Assembly: GCF_003415675.1 (NCBI RefSeq)
Contig: NZ_QFZK01000003.1
Coordinates: forward strand, 248,001 to 312,000
DNA: 64,000 nt
DNA from: Rhodoferax lacus
GTDB lineage: Bacteria > Pseudomonadota > Gammaproteobacteria > Burkholderiales > Burkholderiaceae_C
Reading direction: 5' to 3'
Shown: positions 39,179 to 50,041 of the stretch, in pieces
How positions within the stretch are numbered: position 1 is the first letter of the stretch
How the letters are laid out: the number at the start of each line of letters is the position of its first letter
Position numbers and translations under genes: made by a program
Notes under the pieces: generated by a model
Database searches by the model: none
Told to the model about the DNA's origin: nothing
The model's input: only the letters and a program-made list of their open reading frames with translations

Positions 39179-39741
39179 GACTCCAGCAGGGCCTTGTACT
39201 GCGGATCGAGCGGCAGGCGCATGCCGCTGGTGTAGCAGTTGAACATCATGGCCAGGTCAATCACGCCCAGCAGTTCCTTGATCTCGCTTTCGGTAAAGCC
39301 GGCCTTGAGCAGTTTCTCAAACTCCTCATCTCCCACGGCGTTGGCGTCGCGTGCCATCTTGTCGGCAAACTGCAAGGCCATGCGGTGCGAGGCCGGCAGG
39401 GGCACGGTGCTCTTGGGGTCCAGGATGGACACCAGGTCGTGGTAGGTCAGTGTGGGGTCGAGTTGCAGGGCCGAATGTGCATGACAGGCGCTGCAGTATT
39501 CGGCACCGTTGACCCGCGAGACCACGAAAACCACCATTTCCTTGAGCACATGGGGCAGCTCCCCTTCGAGCAGGCAGCCGCGGGTCTTTTCCCAATAGGC
39601 CCGAATAAGGGTCGGGTTGTGGCCCAGGCTGGTCATCCAGATGGGCGGTTCGGCCGCGCCGCTCAGGCGCAGGAATTCGTCGTACACCTCACGGGTTCCA
39701 CCACGCGACTGCTCATAGCTGGTCAAAACATAACGTTGCAT
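39175..39741 (-). CDS. AhpD-like carboxymuconolactone decarboxylase family protein
   Basis: This 188-residue protein has the AhpD/CMD helical fold. The redox motif is C83-S-A-C86-H87 within NGAEYCSACHAHSAL, so it is expected to be a thiol-dependent peroxidase-type enzyme. The C-terminal half has the FTESEIKELLGVIDLAMMFN pattern of peroxidase-related CMD proteins. It is embedded between two histidine kinase genes and overlaps the downstream one (ATGA). A redox enzyme in a signalling operon suggests that peroxide or thiol state is sensed; that is inference. Confidence 0.85.
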   Translation of the reverse strand: MQRYVLTSYEQSRGGTREVYDEFLRLSGAAEPPIWMTSLGHNPTLIRAYWEKTRGCLLEGELPHVLKEMVVFVVSRVNGAEYCSACHAHSALQLDPTLTYHDLVSILDPKSTVPLPASHRMALQFADKMARDANAVGDEEFEKLLKAGFTESEIKELLGVIDLAMMFNCYTSGMRLPLDPQYKALLES

Positions 39742-39775
39742 GTGCTCTCTCCTTGGGTTGATACATCAGAAAAAA

Positions 39776-40501
39776 TCAGCACGGTGCCTCGATGCTGATG
39801 TGGACTCCCTTTGCGGGCTTGTGGACCTCCAGGCGACCGCCCATCTTGTTGTGAACCAGGTCCTGCACGATGCCCATGCCCAGGCCGTGCCCACCCAGAC
39901 CGATGCGGGTGCTGAAGCCGTCTTCAAACAGGCGTGCATGGGCCTCTGTGCTCAGGCCCACGCCGTCGTCGTAGTAGTGCAGCAGCAGGCGGTTGCCGGG
40001 CAAACGGGTTGCGGCAATCTGTATCGTCCCCTGGCTGCGCCCGTCAAAGCCATGCGCCAGGGAGTTGGCCACCAGATTGCCCACCACCTGTTGCCAGTTG
40101 CCGCTGTCCCCATGCACCAGCAGCGGGGCCGACAGGTGCATATGGCAGCTCACCTGCAGCTCGGGGCGGCGGGCCAGATTGATGGTCACCGCCTGTTGCA
40201 GCGTGGCGTGCAGATCGATAAGCGGCAGCAATTCCGTGCCGCCTGCGGCCGATGCGCGCGTGCTGTTGCCCAGCACCTGCACGCAGAGCTGCAGGCCCGA
40301 TTGCACCAGGGCCACGGTCTCCCGCCATTCGTCGACTTGGGGGCCAATGCGTTGCTGCGTGGCATCGTCGAGCTCACCCAGAATGCAGTCGGTGAGTGCG
40401 GGCAGCATGGAGGCCGCCATGGCGCACACACCAACCGGTGTGTTGAGCTCATGCACCAGACGCCGCAGGCGCAGGTCGGGCGGGGTAGTGGTGTCACTCA
40501 T
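39776..40501 (-). CDS. short sensor histidine kinase lacking an input domain
   Basis: This 241-residue kinase starts directly with a HisKA-like helix pair (LRRLVHELNTPVGVCAMAAS, phospho-acceptor His) and an HATPase (LVANSLAHGFDG, DDGVGLS, GLGGHGLGMGIVQDLV). No sensor or membrane region precedes it, so another protein must supply the signal. It follows the DUF3369 response regulator by 14 bases and is its probable partner. Confidence 0.85.
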   Translation of the reverse strand: MSDTTTPPDLRLRRLVHELNTPVGVCAMAASMLPALTDCILGELDDATQQRIGPQVDEWRETVALVQSGLQLCVQVLGNSTRASAAGGTELLPLIDLHATLQQAVTINLARRPELQVSCHMHLSAPLLVHGDSGNWQQVVGNLVANSLAHGFDGRSQGTIQIAATRLPGNRLLLHYYDDGVGLSTEAHARLFEDGFSTRIGLGGHGLGMGIVQDLVHNKMGGRLEVHKPAKGVHISIEAPC

Positions 40502-40515
40502 GGCGGTTCATGCCT

Positions 40516-41382
40516 TCAGGGTGTTGCTGTCCAGTGGGCCAAGGCTGCGCGTGCGCTTTGCAGCCACATTTCCAGGAGCTCGCAGGAAGCCGGTGGCAAG
40601 GCCTGGTCTGCGGCCATGCAGACGGCCAGCGGCGTGCCGTCGGCAAGCCGCAGCGCGGCGGCATACAGGCTGTCCTGGACCATCAACGTGCCCGGTGCAG
40701 CCAATGCCCAATGCAATACCGTACGTTGCTCATCCGGGCTGCCCGGTGTGCCCTGGGCGCATGCCGGCGCCTCAGCCTCCACATCCGACCAGGCCGCCAC
40801 TGCGTTGAACAGTTCCAGCTGGACCAACTGGGCCAGCAAAGCATGGGCCAGTTCGGTGCTGTTGCGGGCGGCAAACAGGGTGGTGTTGAGGTGGCCCAGC
40901 ACTTCGACGGCGCGGTGGCAGCCCTGCATGGTTTGCAAGTGGCTGAAAGTGCGAATGCTGGACATCACCGTGGTGAACAGCTTGCTGGCGGTGAGCTCGG
41001 TTTTTTCCTTGTAGTCGTTGATGTCGTAGTCCACCATGACCTGGCGCTCGGGCGCCTGTCCGGGCTGGCCGGTGCGCAGGATGATGCGCACCAGTGCGTT
41101 GCCTGCCCGCTCGCGGATGTGTTTGATGAATTCCAGCCCGGCGTCCTCGGTCTCCATCACCACGTCCAGCAGGATCACGGCAATGTCGGGGTGTTTGGCC
41201 AGCTGTTCGCGGGCGTCTTTGGCGGAGAGGGCGTTGATCAGCTGGCTGGGGCGGCCCAGCACCGTGAGGTTGCGCAGGGCCAGCTTGGTGACCTGGTGTA
41301 TGGCAGGTTCGTCATCGACAACCAGAATCTTCCAGACCGTATTGTCGACATGCGTTGAACCCGAATCTGTGCCTTCTGCCAT
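40516..41382 (-). CDS. response regulator with DUF3369 output
   Basis: This 288-residue protein has an N-terminal receiver (ILVVDDEPAIHQ; phospho-Asp in VILLDVVME; YDINDYKEKTEL) and a DUF3369 domain (about residues 155-280). Such proteins often belong to multi-kinase phosphorelays and have no DNA-binding domain. It is the first gene of the five-gene operon reading towards 34.8 kb. The 100-base gap to xdhB contains no recognised terminator or promoter motif that I can support. Confidence 0.88.
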   Translation of the reverse strand: MAEGTDSGSTHVDNTVWKILVVDDEPAIHQVTKLALRNLTVLGRPSQLINALSAKDAREQLAKHPDIAVILLDVVMETEDAGLEFIKHIRERAGNALVRIILRTGQPGQAPERQVMVDYDINDYKEKTELTASKLFTTVMSSIRTFSHLQTMQGCHRAVEVLGHLNTTLFAARNSTELAHALLAQLVQLELFNAVAAWSDVEAEAPACAQGTPGSPDEQRTVLHWALAAPGTLMVQDSLYAAALRLADGTPLAVCMAADQALPPASCELLEMWLQSARAALAHWTATP

Positions 41383-41483
41383 ATGGACGCGCCCTGAAAG
41401 TCATTTATATAAATGTACGAATGAGGCGACTATAGGCAAATTGCCGGCTTATGCAAGCACCCGGCAGCGGCACGCAAAAAGAC

Positions 41484-43819
41484 TTAGCTTTTCAGGGCTT
41501 TGAGTACGTTCTCCGCAGTAGCGGGGGCCACCAGCTGCACCGGGGCTAGCCCCCCGCGCGCCTGCGCCACCGCATCGCGCAGCGCTTCAAACACGCTGAT
41601 GCCCAGCATGAAGGGCGGCTCGCCCACGGCCTTGCTGCCAAACACGTTGTCTTCGCGGTTGGCCTCGTGCCAGAGCGCCACCTTGAGGTGCTCTGGCACA
41701 TCGCCGGCGGTGGGAATCTTGTAGGTGCTCGGGGCGTGGGTGCTGAGATAGCCTTTGTCGTTCCACACCAGCTGCTCCGTGGTGAGCCAGCCCATGCCCT
41801 GCACAAAGCCGCCCTCGATCTGGCCGATGTCGATGGCCGGGTTGATGCTGCGACCCACGTCGTGCAGGATGTCCACCTTGAGCACGCGGCTCTCGCCGGT
41901 GAGGGTGTCGATGGCCACCTCGCTGCAGGCTGCGCCATAGGCAAAGTAGTAGAAGGGGCGGCCACTCAGGGTGTGCTTGTCGTAGTGGATCTTGGGCGTG
42001 CGGTAAAAGCCGTCGCTCCAGAGCTGGATGCGGTTGGCATAGGCCATTTTCACCACGTCATCAAAACTGCGTGTGGTGGTGGGCGAATGCACCTGGCCAC
42101 CGGCAAAGCGGATGGCGCCTGCGCCGCAGCCATCCAGGCCGCAGACAAAGGCGGCCAGGTTGTCACGCACATGGCGGGCGGCAAACTGGGCGGCGCGGCC
42201 ATTCAGGTCGGTTCCCGCAGAGGCGGCAGTGGCCGAGGCATTGGCCACCTTGCTGGTGTCGCTGGCCGTGGCAAGCACCTTGTGGAAGGGGATGCCCAGC
42301 TCATCGGCCACGATCTGCGCCACCTTGGTGTGCAGGCCCTGGCCCATCTCGGTGCCGCCGTGGTTCACCTGCACGCTGCCATCGGTATACACATGCACCA
42401 GCGCACCGGCCTGGTTGAAGAGCGTGGCGGTAAAGCTGATGCCGAATTTGACGGGCGTGAGCGCCACGCCGCGCTTGATGACGCTGCTCTTCTCGTTCCA
42501 CGCCGCAATCTCGGCGCGGCGTGCCCGGTAGTTGCTGCTCTGCTCCAGCGTGGTGATGAGGGGCTGCAGGATGTTGTCTTCCACCCGCATCTGGTAGTGC
42601 GTGGTGTCGCGCTTGCCGCTGCCATCTGCCAGCGGCTCATCGCTGTAGAGGTTGCACAGGCGCACATCCAGCGGGTCCATGTTGAGATGACGGGCGATGT
42701 CGCCCATGATGGCCTCGATCAGGATCACGCCCTGCGGGCCGCCAAAGCCGCGAAAGGCGGTATGGCTTTGCGTGTTGGTCTTGCAGCGGTAGGAGGCGAT
42801 CTCCACGGCTTCGAGGTAGTAGGCGTTGTCGCTGTGGAAGATGGCGCGGTCGGCCACCGGGCCGGACAGGTCGGCGCTGAAGCCGCAGTTGGCCGCCATC
42901 ATCAGTTGCAGGGCGGTCAGGCGTCCGCTGGCATCAAAGCCCGCGGTGTATTCGTAGGCAAAGGGGTGGCGCTTGCCGGTGACCATGAAGTCGTCATCGC
43001 GGTCCAGCCTGAGTTTCACGGCCTGGCCCAGCTTGGCTGCGGCCACCGCCGCCCACACCGCCAGATGCCCGGCCTGCGTTTCCTTGCCGCCAAAGCCTCC
43101 GCCCATGCGGCGGCACTCCACGCGCACGGCGTGGTTGTCGATGCCCAGCGCATGCGCCACCCAGTGCTGCACCTCGCCGGGGTGCTGGGTGCTGCTGTAC
43201 ACCGTCCACTGGTTCTGCTCCATGGGGATGACGTAGGCAATCTGGCCCTCCAGGTAAAAGTGCTCCTGGCCACCCACCTCCAGCGTGCCGCTGAGGGTGT
43301 GCGTGGCGGTCTTCAGGGCTGCTTGCGCATCGCCCCGGCGCACGTGCACAGGAGGGAGCACATAGCTCTGGGCGGCCAGCGCGTCCTTCACGCTCAGGAT
43401 GGCGGGCAAGGGCTCAATGTCCAGTTTGACCTTGCGTGCCGCGTGGCGCGCCTGCATGGTGGTTTTGGCAATCACCACGCCAATCACCTGGCCTATGAAC
43501 TGCACCGTGTCCATGGCAAACACCGGCTCGTCGCCGGCAAAGGCGGCCAGCATGGGGTCGCCCGGAATGTCGCGCGCCAGGATCACAGCCACCACGCCGG
43601 GCATGGCCAATGCGGCACTGGCGTCCACTGCGCGCAGCTTGCCATGGGCCTGGGTGGACAGGATGGGTGCGGCGTGCAGGGTGCCACGCACCTCGGGCAG
43701 GTCGTCGATGTAGTGCACGGCACCGGCTACCTGGGCGGCGGCACTTTCGTGGGCCAGCGAGCTGCCTGCGGCAGGCGTTACAGGCGTGACGGGCAGGGCA
43801 GGGGATGCGGGCTTTTTGC

Positions 43820-43823
<4 letters not shown>
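41484..43823 (-). CDS. xdhB: xanthine dehydrogenase molybdenum-binding subunit
   Basis: The 779-residue large subunit oxidises hypoxanthine and xanthine to urate. Molybdopterin-binding blocks include GGFGGKETQAG, the AFRGFGGPQG run, the HGGTEMGQGLHTK segment and the catalytic Glu in KAVGEPPFMLG. The ATG overlaps the xdhA stop by four bases. The family length is complete. XdhC at 29358 should load its cofactor. The subunit split (Fe-S/FAD and Mo) is the usual bacterial form. Confidence 0.95.
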
Positions 43824-45349
<1,526 letters not shown>

Positions 45350-45394
45350 GCTGGGGTTCCTCGTGCGGGAGGGTAAATCGGGAGCTTGGCCTGG

Positions 45395-45416
45395 GCCATA
45401 CGCATTAGCATATGGC
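45395..45416. promoter_or_regulatory. putative LysR operator between xdhA and the lysR gene
   Basis: GCCATA and TATGGC form a 6-bp inverted repeat with a 10-base spacer (GCCATA-N10-TATGGC), containing a T-N11-A type core. It lies 45 bases from the xdhA start and 18 bases before the LysR start, a usual place for a LysR recognition site controlling both genes. Confidence 0.55.
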
Positions 45417-45434
45417 ACACATCGCAGCCCCTGT

Positions 45435-46367
45435 ATGAGAGACCAAAACCTTTTCGACAAGATAGACCTTCATCTGATAAGGGTTCTCCATACCGTGTTG
45501 ACCGAACGCAGCGTTTCCAGGGCAGCCATACGGCTGGGCATGCACCAGCCCGCCGTGAGCAGTGCGCTCAAACGTCTGCGCGACTTTGCCGGAGACCCGC
45601 TTTTGGTGCGCTCCGGCTCCGGCATGGTGCCTACCGTGGCTGGTCTGCGCATGCTGGAACCCTCAGCCAGCATTTTGCGTGCCGCCCAGATGCTGTTCGC
45701 CGATGCACGTGGCTTTGAGCCGGCCAAGGCACGTGATGTGTTCCGCGTGGCGGCCTCTGATTACCTCGATCCACTCTTCCTGCCCCAGCTGGTCTCCGAG
45801 ATCAAGGCGCAGGCCCCGCTGTGCGAGATCGAAATCCACCCCCTGTCCCCGGCCACCGACTACCGCACCCAGCTCGCCCAGGGCGAGGTGGACGTGGTGA
45901 TTGGCAACTGGCTCGCCCCGCCGCAGGACCTGCACCTGGGTGCGCTGTTTGGCGACGAGGTGGTGAGCCTGGTATCGAACAAACACCCGGCGGTGCGCCG
46001 CGGCTGGGACCAGGCGTCCTGGCTGGAGGTGGAACATATCGCGCCCGGCGCGACCCATCCCGGGGCCAAGGGTTTTATTGACGCACACCTGGCCACCCTG
46101 GGCCTGCAGCGCCGCATCGCGGCGCGCTGTCCGTACTTTGGGCTGATTCCGGCCATGGTGGCATCAACCTTGCTGGTGCTGACCACCAGCCGCCAGTATT
46201 GCGAGCGCTTTGTGCCAACCCTGCCGGTCACGATATTGCCCAGTCCGATTGCTTTTCCAAAGATGATGTACTACCAGCTCTGGCATGAACGCAGCCACAC
46301 CTCCGAGTCAGTCCGCTGGCTGCGCGAGCGTGTAAAGTCCGCCGCAGCTTCTCTGAAGAAACAATAA
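45435..46367 (+). CDS. LysR-family regulator, probably of xdhAB and the purine importer
   Basis: This 310-residue regulator has an N-terminal winged helix (RVLHTVLTERSVSRAAIRLG, then MHQPAVSSALKRLRD) and a C-terminal effector domain of periplasmic-binding-protein fold. ATG 45435 gives the family length; the reading upstream crosses xdhA on the other strand. It is divergent from xdhAB and 16 bases before the importer ATPase gene on the same strand, so it is probably cotranscribed with the importer. A purine such as xanthine or hypoxanthine is a plausible inducer; this is inferred from context. Confidence 0.9.
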   Translation: MRDQNLFDKIDLHLIRVLHTVLTERSVSRAAIRLGMHQPAVSSALKRLRDFAGDPLLVRSGSGMVPTVAGLRMLEPSASILRAAQMLFADARGFEPAKARDVFRVAASDYLDPLFLPQLVSEIKAQAPLCEIEIHPLSPATDYRTQLAQGEVDVVIGNWLAPPQDLHLGALFGDEVVSLVSNKHPAVRRGWDQASWLEVEHIAPGATHPGAKGFIDAHLATLGLQRRIAARCPYFGLIPAMVASTLLVLTTSRQYCERFVPTLPVTILPSPIAFPKMMYYQLWHERSHTSESVRWLRERVKSAAASLKKQ

Positions 46368-46383
46368 CGGGACACCGAACACG

Positions 46384-48006
46384 ATGACAATGCACGCGCC
46401 CCACGCCAGACTGCAGCTCACCGGCATCACCAAGGCCTACCCCGGCGTGGTGGCCAACAGCAATGTGTCGCTTACCGTGATGCCTGGCGAGACCCATGCC
46501 GTGCTGGGCGAAAACGGCGCGGGCAAGTCCACGCTGATGAAGATCATCTACGGCTCCATCAAGCCCGATGCCGGCCAGATGCTGCTGAACGGCCAGCCGG
46601 TGGTGATCCGCAACCCCAAGGAGGCGCGCGCCAACGGCATCAGCATGGTGTTCCAGCACTTCAACCTGTTTGATACCATGACCGTGGCCGAGAACGTCTG
46701 GCTGGGTCTGGCGCGCGAGTCGCTGGAGCAGGTCACGGCCAGCATCCTCGCCAAGGCCGAGGAGTACGGTCTGGACATTGACCCGGCCCGCCCGGTACAC
46801 ACTTTAAGCGTGGGCGAGATGCAGCGCGTGGAAATCATCCGCGCCCTGCTCACCCGCCCGGAGCTGCTGATTTTGGACGAGCCCACCTCGGTGCTGACGC
46901 CGCAGGCGGTGGAAAAGCTGTTCGTGGTCCTCAAAAAGCTGGCCTCCGAGGGCTGCAGCATTCTCTACATCTCGCACAAGCTGCATGAAATCCGCGAACT
47001 CTGCACCGCCTGCACCGTGCTGCGCGGGGGCAAAGTCACCGGTGTGTGCAACCCGCAGGAAGAAAGCAATGCGTCGCTGTCGCGTCTGATGATTGGTGCC
47101 GAGCCGCCGCAGCTGGAGCACCGCAAGCAAAAGGCGGGTGAGAGCCGCCTGAGCGTGCGCAACCTGCGCCTGGAACGCGAAGACCAGTTCGGCGTGGACC
47201 TGGACGGCATCAGCCTGGAGGTGCGCGCCGGTGAGGTGGTGGGCATAGCCGGGGTGTCGGGCAACGGCCAGAAAGAATTGCTCTATGCCCTCTCGGGGGA
47301 AGACTGCCGCGCGCCTGTGGGCAGCATCCGCATGGGCGAGCGGGATGTGTCGGCCCTGCACCCGGGCAGCCGGCGCAAGCTGGGCCTGCACTTTGTGCCC
47401 GAGGAGCGCCTGGGGCGCGGCGCCGTGCCCACGCTCAGCCTGGCGCACAACCTGCTGCTCACGCGCACCGGCTCCATTTCGTATCCGAAGTTTGCCGGTG
47501 GCTGGATCCAGGTCGGCAAGCTCGAGGCCCATGCCGCGCGCATCATCAAGTCCTTCAATGTGAAGGCCGGTGGACCCAACGCGGTGGCCCGCTCGCTCTC
47601 CGGGGGTAATTTGCAGAAATTCATTGTCGGGCGCGAGATCGATGCCAAGCCCACGCTGTTCATCGTCTCGCAACCCACATGGGGTGTGGACGTGGGCGCA
47701 TCGGCCCAGATCCGCGGCGAGATCCTGGCCCTTCGCGACGCTGGTTGCGCCGTGCTGGTGGTGAGTGAGGAGTTGGAAGAACTGTTCGAGGTGAGCGACC
47801 GCCTGCACGTGATCGCACGCGGCAAGCTCTCGCCCTCGGTGCCCATGGCTGAGGCCACGGTGGAAAAGATTGGCGAATGGATGAGCGGCCTGTGGGAAGA
47901 AGAGCAGGGCCCCGACGCCGGGCCGCCCCAAGGCGGGGCAGCCCCCCCCGGGGGGGCAGCGACCCGCGCAGCGGCGCAGCGTGGGGGGCAACAGCACCAT
48001 GTTTAA
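46384..48006 (+). CDS. ABC importer ATPase, nucleoside/BMP type (two ATPase halves)
   Basis: A 540-residue double ATPase. The first half has Walker A GENGAGKST, a Q-loop MVFQHFNLF and the VGEMQRVEI signature with LLILDEPTSVL. The second half is degenerate at Walker A (GVSGNGQKE) but keeps LSGGNLQKF. It drives import of purines or nucleosides with the two permeases and the BMP binding protein downstream. The last roughly 30 residues are Pro/Gly/Ala/Arg-rich and come from a repeat element at 47909-47998, so the normal family end is probably near residue 508. The stop overlaps the permease start by eight bases. Confidence 0.93.
   Translation: MTMHAPHARLQLTGITKAYPGVVANSNVSLTVMPGETHAVLGENGAGKSTLMKIIYGSIKPDAGQMLLNGQPVVIRNPKEARANGISMVFQHFNLFDTMTVAENVWLGLARESLEQVTASILAKAEEYGLDIDPARPVHTLSVGEMQRVEIIRALLTRPELLILDEPTSVLTPQAVEKLFVVLKKLASEGCSILYISHKLHEIRELCTACTVLRGGKVTGVCNPQEESNASLSRLMIGAEPPQLEHRKQKAGESRLSVRNLRLEREDQFGVDLDGISLEVRAGEVVGIAGVSGNGQKELLYALSGEDCRAPVGSIRMGERDVSALHPGSRRKLGLHFVPEERLGRGAVPTLSLAHNLLLTRTGSISYPKFAGGWIQVGKLEAHAARIIKSFNVKAGGPNAVARSLSGGNLQKFIVGREIDAKPTLFIVSQPTWGVDVGASAQIRGEILALRDAGCAVLVVSEELEELFEVSDRLHVIARGKLSPSVPMAEATVEKIGEWMSGLWEEEQGPDAGPPQGGAAPPGGAATRAAAQRGGQQHHV
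47909..47998 (+). repeat. dispersed hairpin repeat lying inside a coding region
   Basis: A copy of the repeat seen at 28529-28711. The stem 47909-47916/47932-47939 (GCCCCGAC with GGCGGGGC, 7 of 8 pairs) encloses a 15-base loop GCCGGGCCGCCCCAA. A C-rich/G-rich hairpin (AGCCCCCCCCGGGGGGGCAG) and a CAGCGTGGGGGGCAAC end follow. It supplies the tail of the upstream ATPase and ends one base before the ATG of the permease gene. Confidence 0.85.
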
Positions 48007-49069
48007 GCTCGAAGCCCGCCCCCAACCCTCCAAATTCTGGAGCTACGGCTCACCCTTGCTGGCCCTGCTGTGCACGGTGGTCATTGGCGTCATTCTGTTT
48101 ATGCTGCTGGGCAAGGACCCGGTCCGCGGCCTGCTCATCTTCTTCTGGGAGCCGCTCAAAAGCGGCTACGCCCTGGGCGAGCTGGTGGTCAAGGCCACGC
48201 CGCTTTTGCTGATTGCGCTAGGCCTGGCCGTGTGCTACCGCTCCAATGTGTGGAACATCGGTGCCGAAGGCCAGTACCTGCTGGGCGCCATTGCCGCCAG
48301 CGGCGTGGCCCTGCTGGCCGAGAAGGATGGCAGCACGCTTATCGTCATCCCCATCCTGATGGCGGGCATTCTGGGCGGCATGTTCTGGGCCGGCATTGCG
48401 GCGTTCTTGAAAGACCGCTTCAACACCAACGAAATCCTGGTCAGCCTGATGCTGGTCTATGTGGCCATCCAGGTGCTGGGCTACATGGTGTATGGCCCCT
48501 GGAAAGACCCCAACGGCTACAACTTCCCGCAGACCAAGAACTTTGAGGCCATCACCCGCATCCCGCGCCTGTTTACCGGCTCGCGCATGAGTATTGGCGT
48601 GCTCTTTGCCCTGTTGGGCGTGGCGGGCATGTGGGTATTTCTGTTTCGCACCCGTGCCGGCTTTGCCCAGCAGGTGGGTGGCCTGGCACCGGCGGCGGCG
48701 CGCTATGCCGGGTTCTCTTCGCGCGGTGCGCTGTGGACGGCGTTCTTGATTTCTGGCGGTCTGGCCGGTCTGGCAGGGGCCCTGGAAGTGGCCGGCCCGA
48801 TTGGCCAGCTCACCCCCTATGTGCCCGCGGGCTACGGCTTTGCCGCCATCATCGTGGCCTATGTGGGCCGGCTGCATCCGGTGGGCATGATGTTCTCGGC
48901 CATTCTGATGAGCATGTTCTATATCGGTGGTGAGCTGGCGCAGTCGCGCCTGGGGCTGCCGAAGTCCCTTACCGGCGTGTTCCAGGGCCTGCTGCTGTTC
49001 ACGCTCTTGGGCTGTGACACGCTGGTGAATTACCGACTGGTGTGGAAGCACACCGCAGGAGCCAAATAA
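47999..49069 (+). CDS. ABC importer permease (BMP/nucleoside type), subunit 1
   Basis: This 356-residue inner-membrane permease has about ten helices, starting near residue 18 (LALLCTVVIGVILFMLLG). The family blocks IALGLAVCYRSNVWNIGAEGQ and GYGFAAIIVAYVGRLHP are present. The ATG at 47999 overlaps the ATPase end. It pairs with the 307-residue permease that follows (TAATG overlap). Permeases of this class import nucleosides, purines or riboflavin precursors; the purine context favours bases or nucleosides. Confidence 0.92.
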   Translation: MFKLEARPQPSKFWSYGSPLLALLCTVVIGVILFMLLGKDPVRGLLIFFWEPLKSGYALGELVVKATPLLLIALGLAVCYRSNVWNIGAEGQYLLGAIAASGVALLAEKDGSTLIVIPILMAGILGGMFWAGIAAFLKDRFNTNEILVSLMLVYVAIQVLGYMVYGPWKDPNGYNFPQTKNFEAITRIPRLFTGSRMSIGVLFALLGVAGMWVFLFRTRAGFAQQVGGLAPAAARYAGFSSRGALWTAFLISGGLAGLAGALEVAGPIGQLTPYVPAGYGFAAIIVAYVGRLHPVGMMFSAILMSMFYIGGELAQSRLGLPKSLTGVFQGLLLFTLLGCDTLVNYRLVWKHTAGAK

Positions 49070-49992
49070 TGGACGCGTCCTACGCCCTGTTGATCGCCGC
49101 CACGCTGAACGCGGGCACGGTGCTGGCGATTGCCTCGCTGGGCCTGCTCATCAACGAAAAGGCCGGCATTGTGAACCTGGGTGCCGAGGGCATGATGCTG
49201 TGCGCAGCCATTGCCGGCTTTGCCACGGTGGTGGCCACGGGCAGCGATGTCATGGGCTTCATGGCCGGCATTGCCGCAGGCGCCTTCATGGCCGCCATTT
49301 TTGGGGTGCTGGTGATCTGGCTCAATACCAACCAGTACGCCACCGGCCTGGCGCTCAGCCTGTTTGGCGCGGGCTTCTCGGCCTTTGCCGGCATCACGTA
49401 CGTGCAGGAAAAAATGCCCGAGCGGCCGCAGTTCGAGATTCCTTTCCTGACCGACATCCCCTTCTTTGGCCCGGCCCTGTTTCGCCAACATCCGCTGGTG
49501 TACCTGACGGTGGTGTTTGCCGGTGCCCTGGTCTGGTTTTTCTACCGCACCCGCGCCGGCTTGATTCTGCGCAGCGTGGGCGAAAGCCCCGAGTCGGCCC
49601 ACGCGCTGGGCTACCCGGTGCGCTGGATCCGCCTGGGCGCGGTGATGGTGGGTGGGGCCCTGTGCGGCCTGGCCGGTGCCTATATTTCGATTATTTACAC
49701 GCCGCTGTGGGTGGAGGGCATGGTGGCCGGCAAGGGCTGGATTGCGTTGGCCCTGACCACCTTTGCCACCTGGCGCCCGGCGCGCGTGCTGCTGGGCGCC
49801 TACCTGTTTGGCGGCGTGACCATGCTGCAGTTCCACCTGCAGGGCATTGGGGTGGATATCCCCAGTCAGTTGCTCAGCATGCTGCCCTACCTGGCCACCA
49901 TCGTGGTGTTGGCGCTGATATCACGCAACCCGCGCTGGATTCGTATTAACATGCCCGCTGCCATTGGCAAGCCGTTCTACCCGGGCTCCTGA
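49069..49992 (+). CDS. ABC importer permease (BMP/nucleoside type), subunit 2
   Basis: This 307-residue inner-membrane protein has about eight helices and the conserved segment LGLLINEKAGIVNLGAEGMM near residue 23. Later blocks are GESPESAHALGYPV and MVAGKGWIALALTTFATW. The ATG shares its A with the stop of the previous permease gene (TAATG), so translation is coupled. The BMP binding-protein gene follows after 49 bases. Confidence 0.93.
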   Translation: MDASYALLIAATLNAGTVLAIASLGLLINEKAGIVNLGAEGMMLCAAIAGFATVVATGSDVMGFMAGIAAGAFMAAIFGVLVIWLNTNQYATGLALSLFGAGFSAFAGITYVQEKMPERPQFEIPFLTDIPFFGPALFRQHPLVYLTVVFAGALVWFFYRTRAGLILRSVGESPESAHALGYPVRWIRLGAVMVGGALCGLAGAYISIIYTPLWVEGMVAGKGWIALALTTFATWRPARVLLGAYLFGGVTMLQFHLQGIGVDIPSQLLSMLPYLATIVVLALISRNPRWIRINMPAAIGKPFYPGS

Positions 49993-50041
49993 TTTTTTTC
50001 ACCGTTACCCCCCTCCGTTTTATTTTTCAGAAGGAAATCCC

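Noticed and set aside
42380..42400. GTATAC core resembling the GntR operator
   Set aside because: Inside the xdhB coding region, with flanks that do not form the palindrome.
46384..48006. Frameshifted or fused C-terminus of the ABC ATPase
   Set aside because: The frame is continuous; the odd tail is explained by the inserted repeat.
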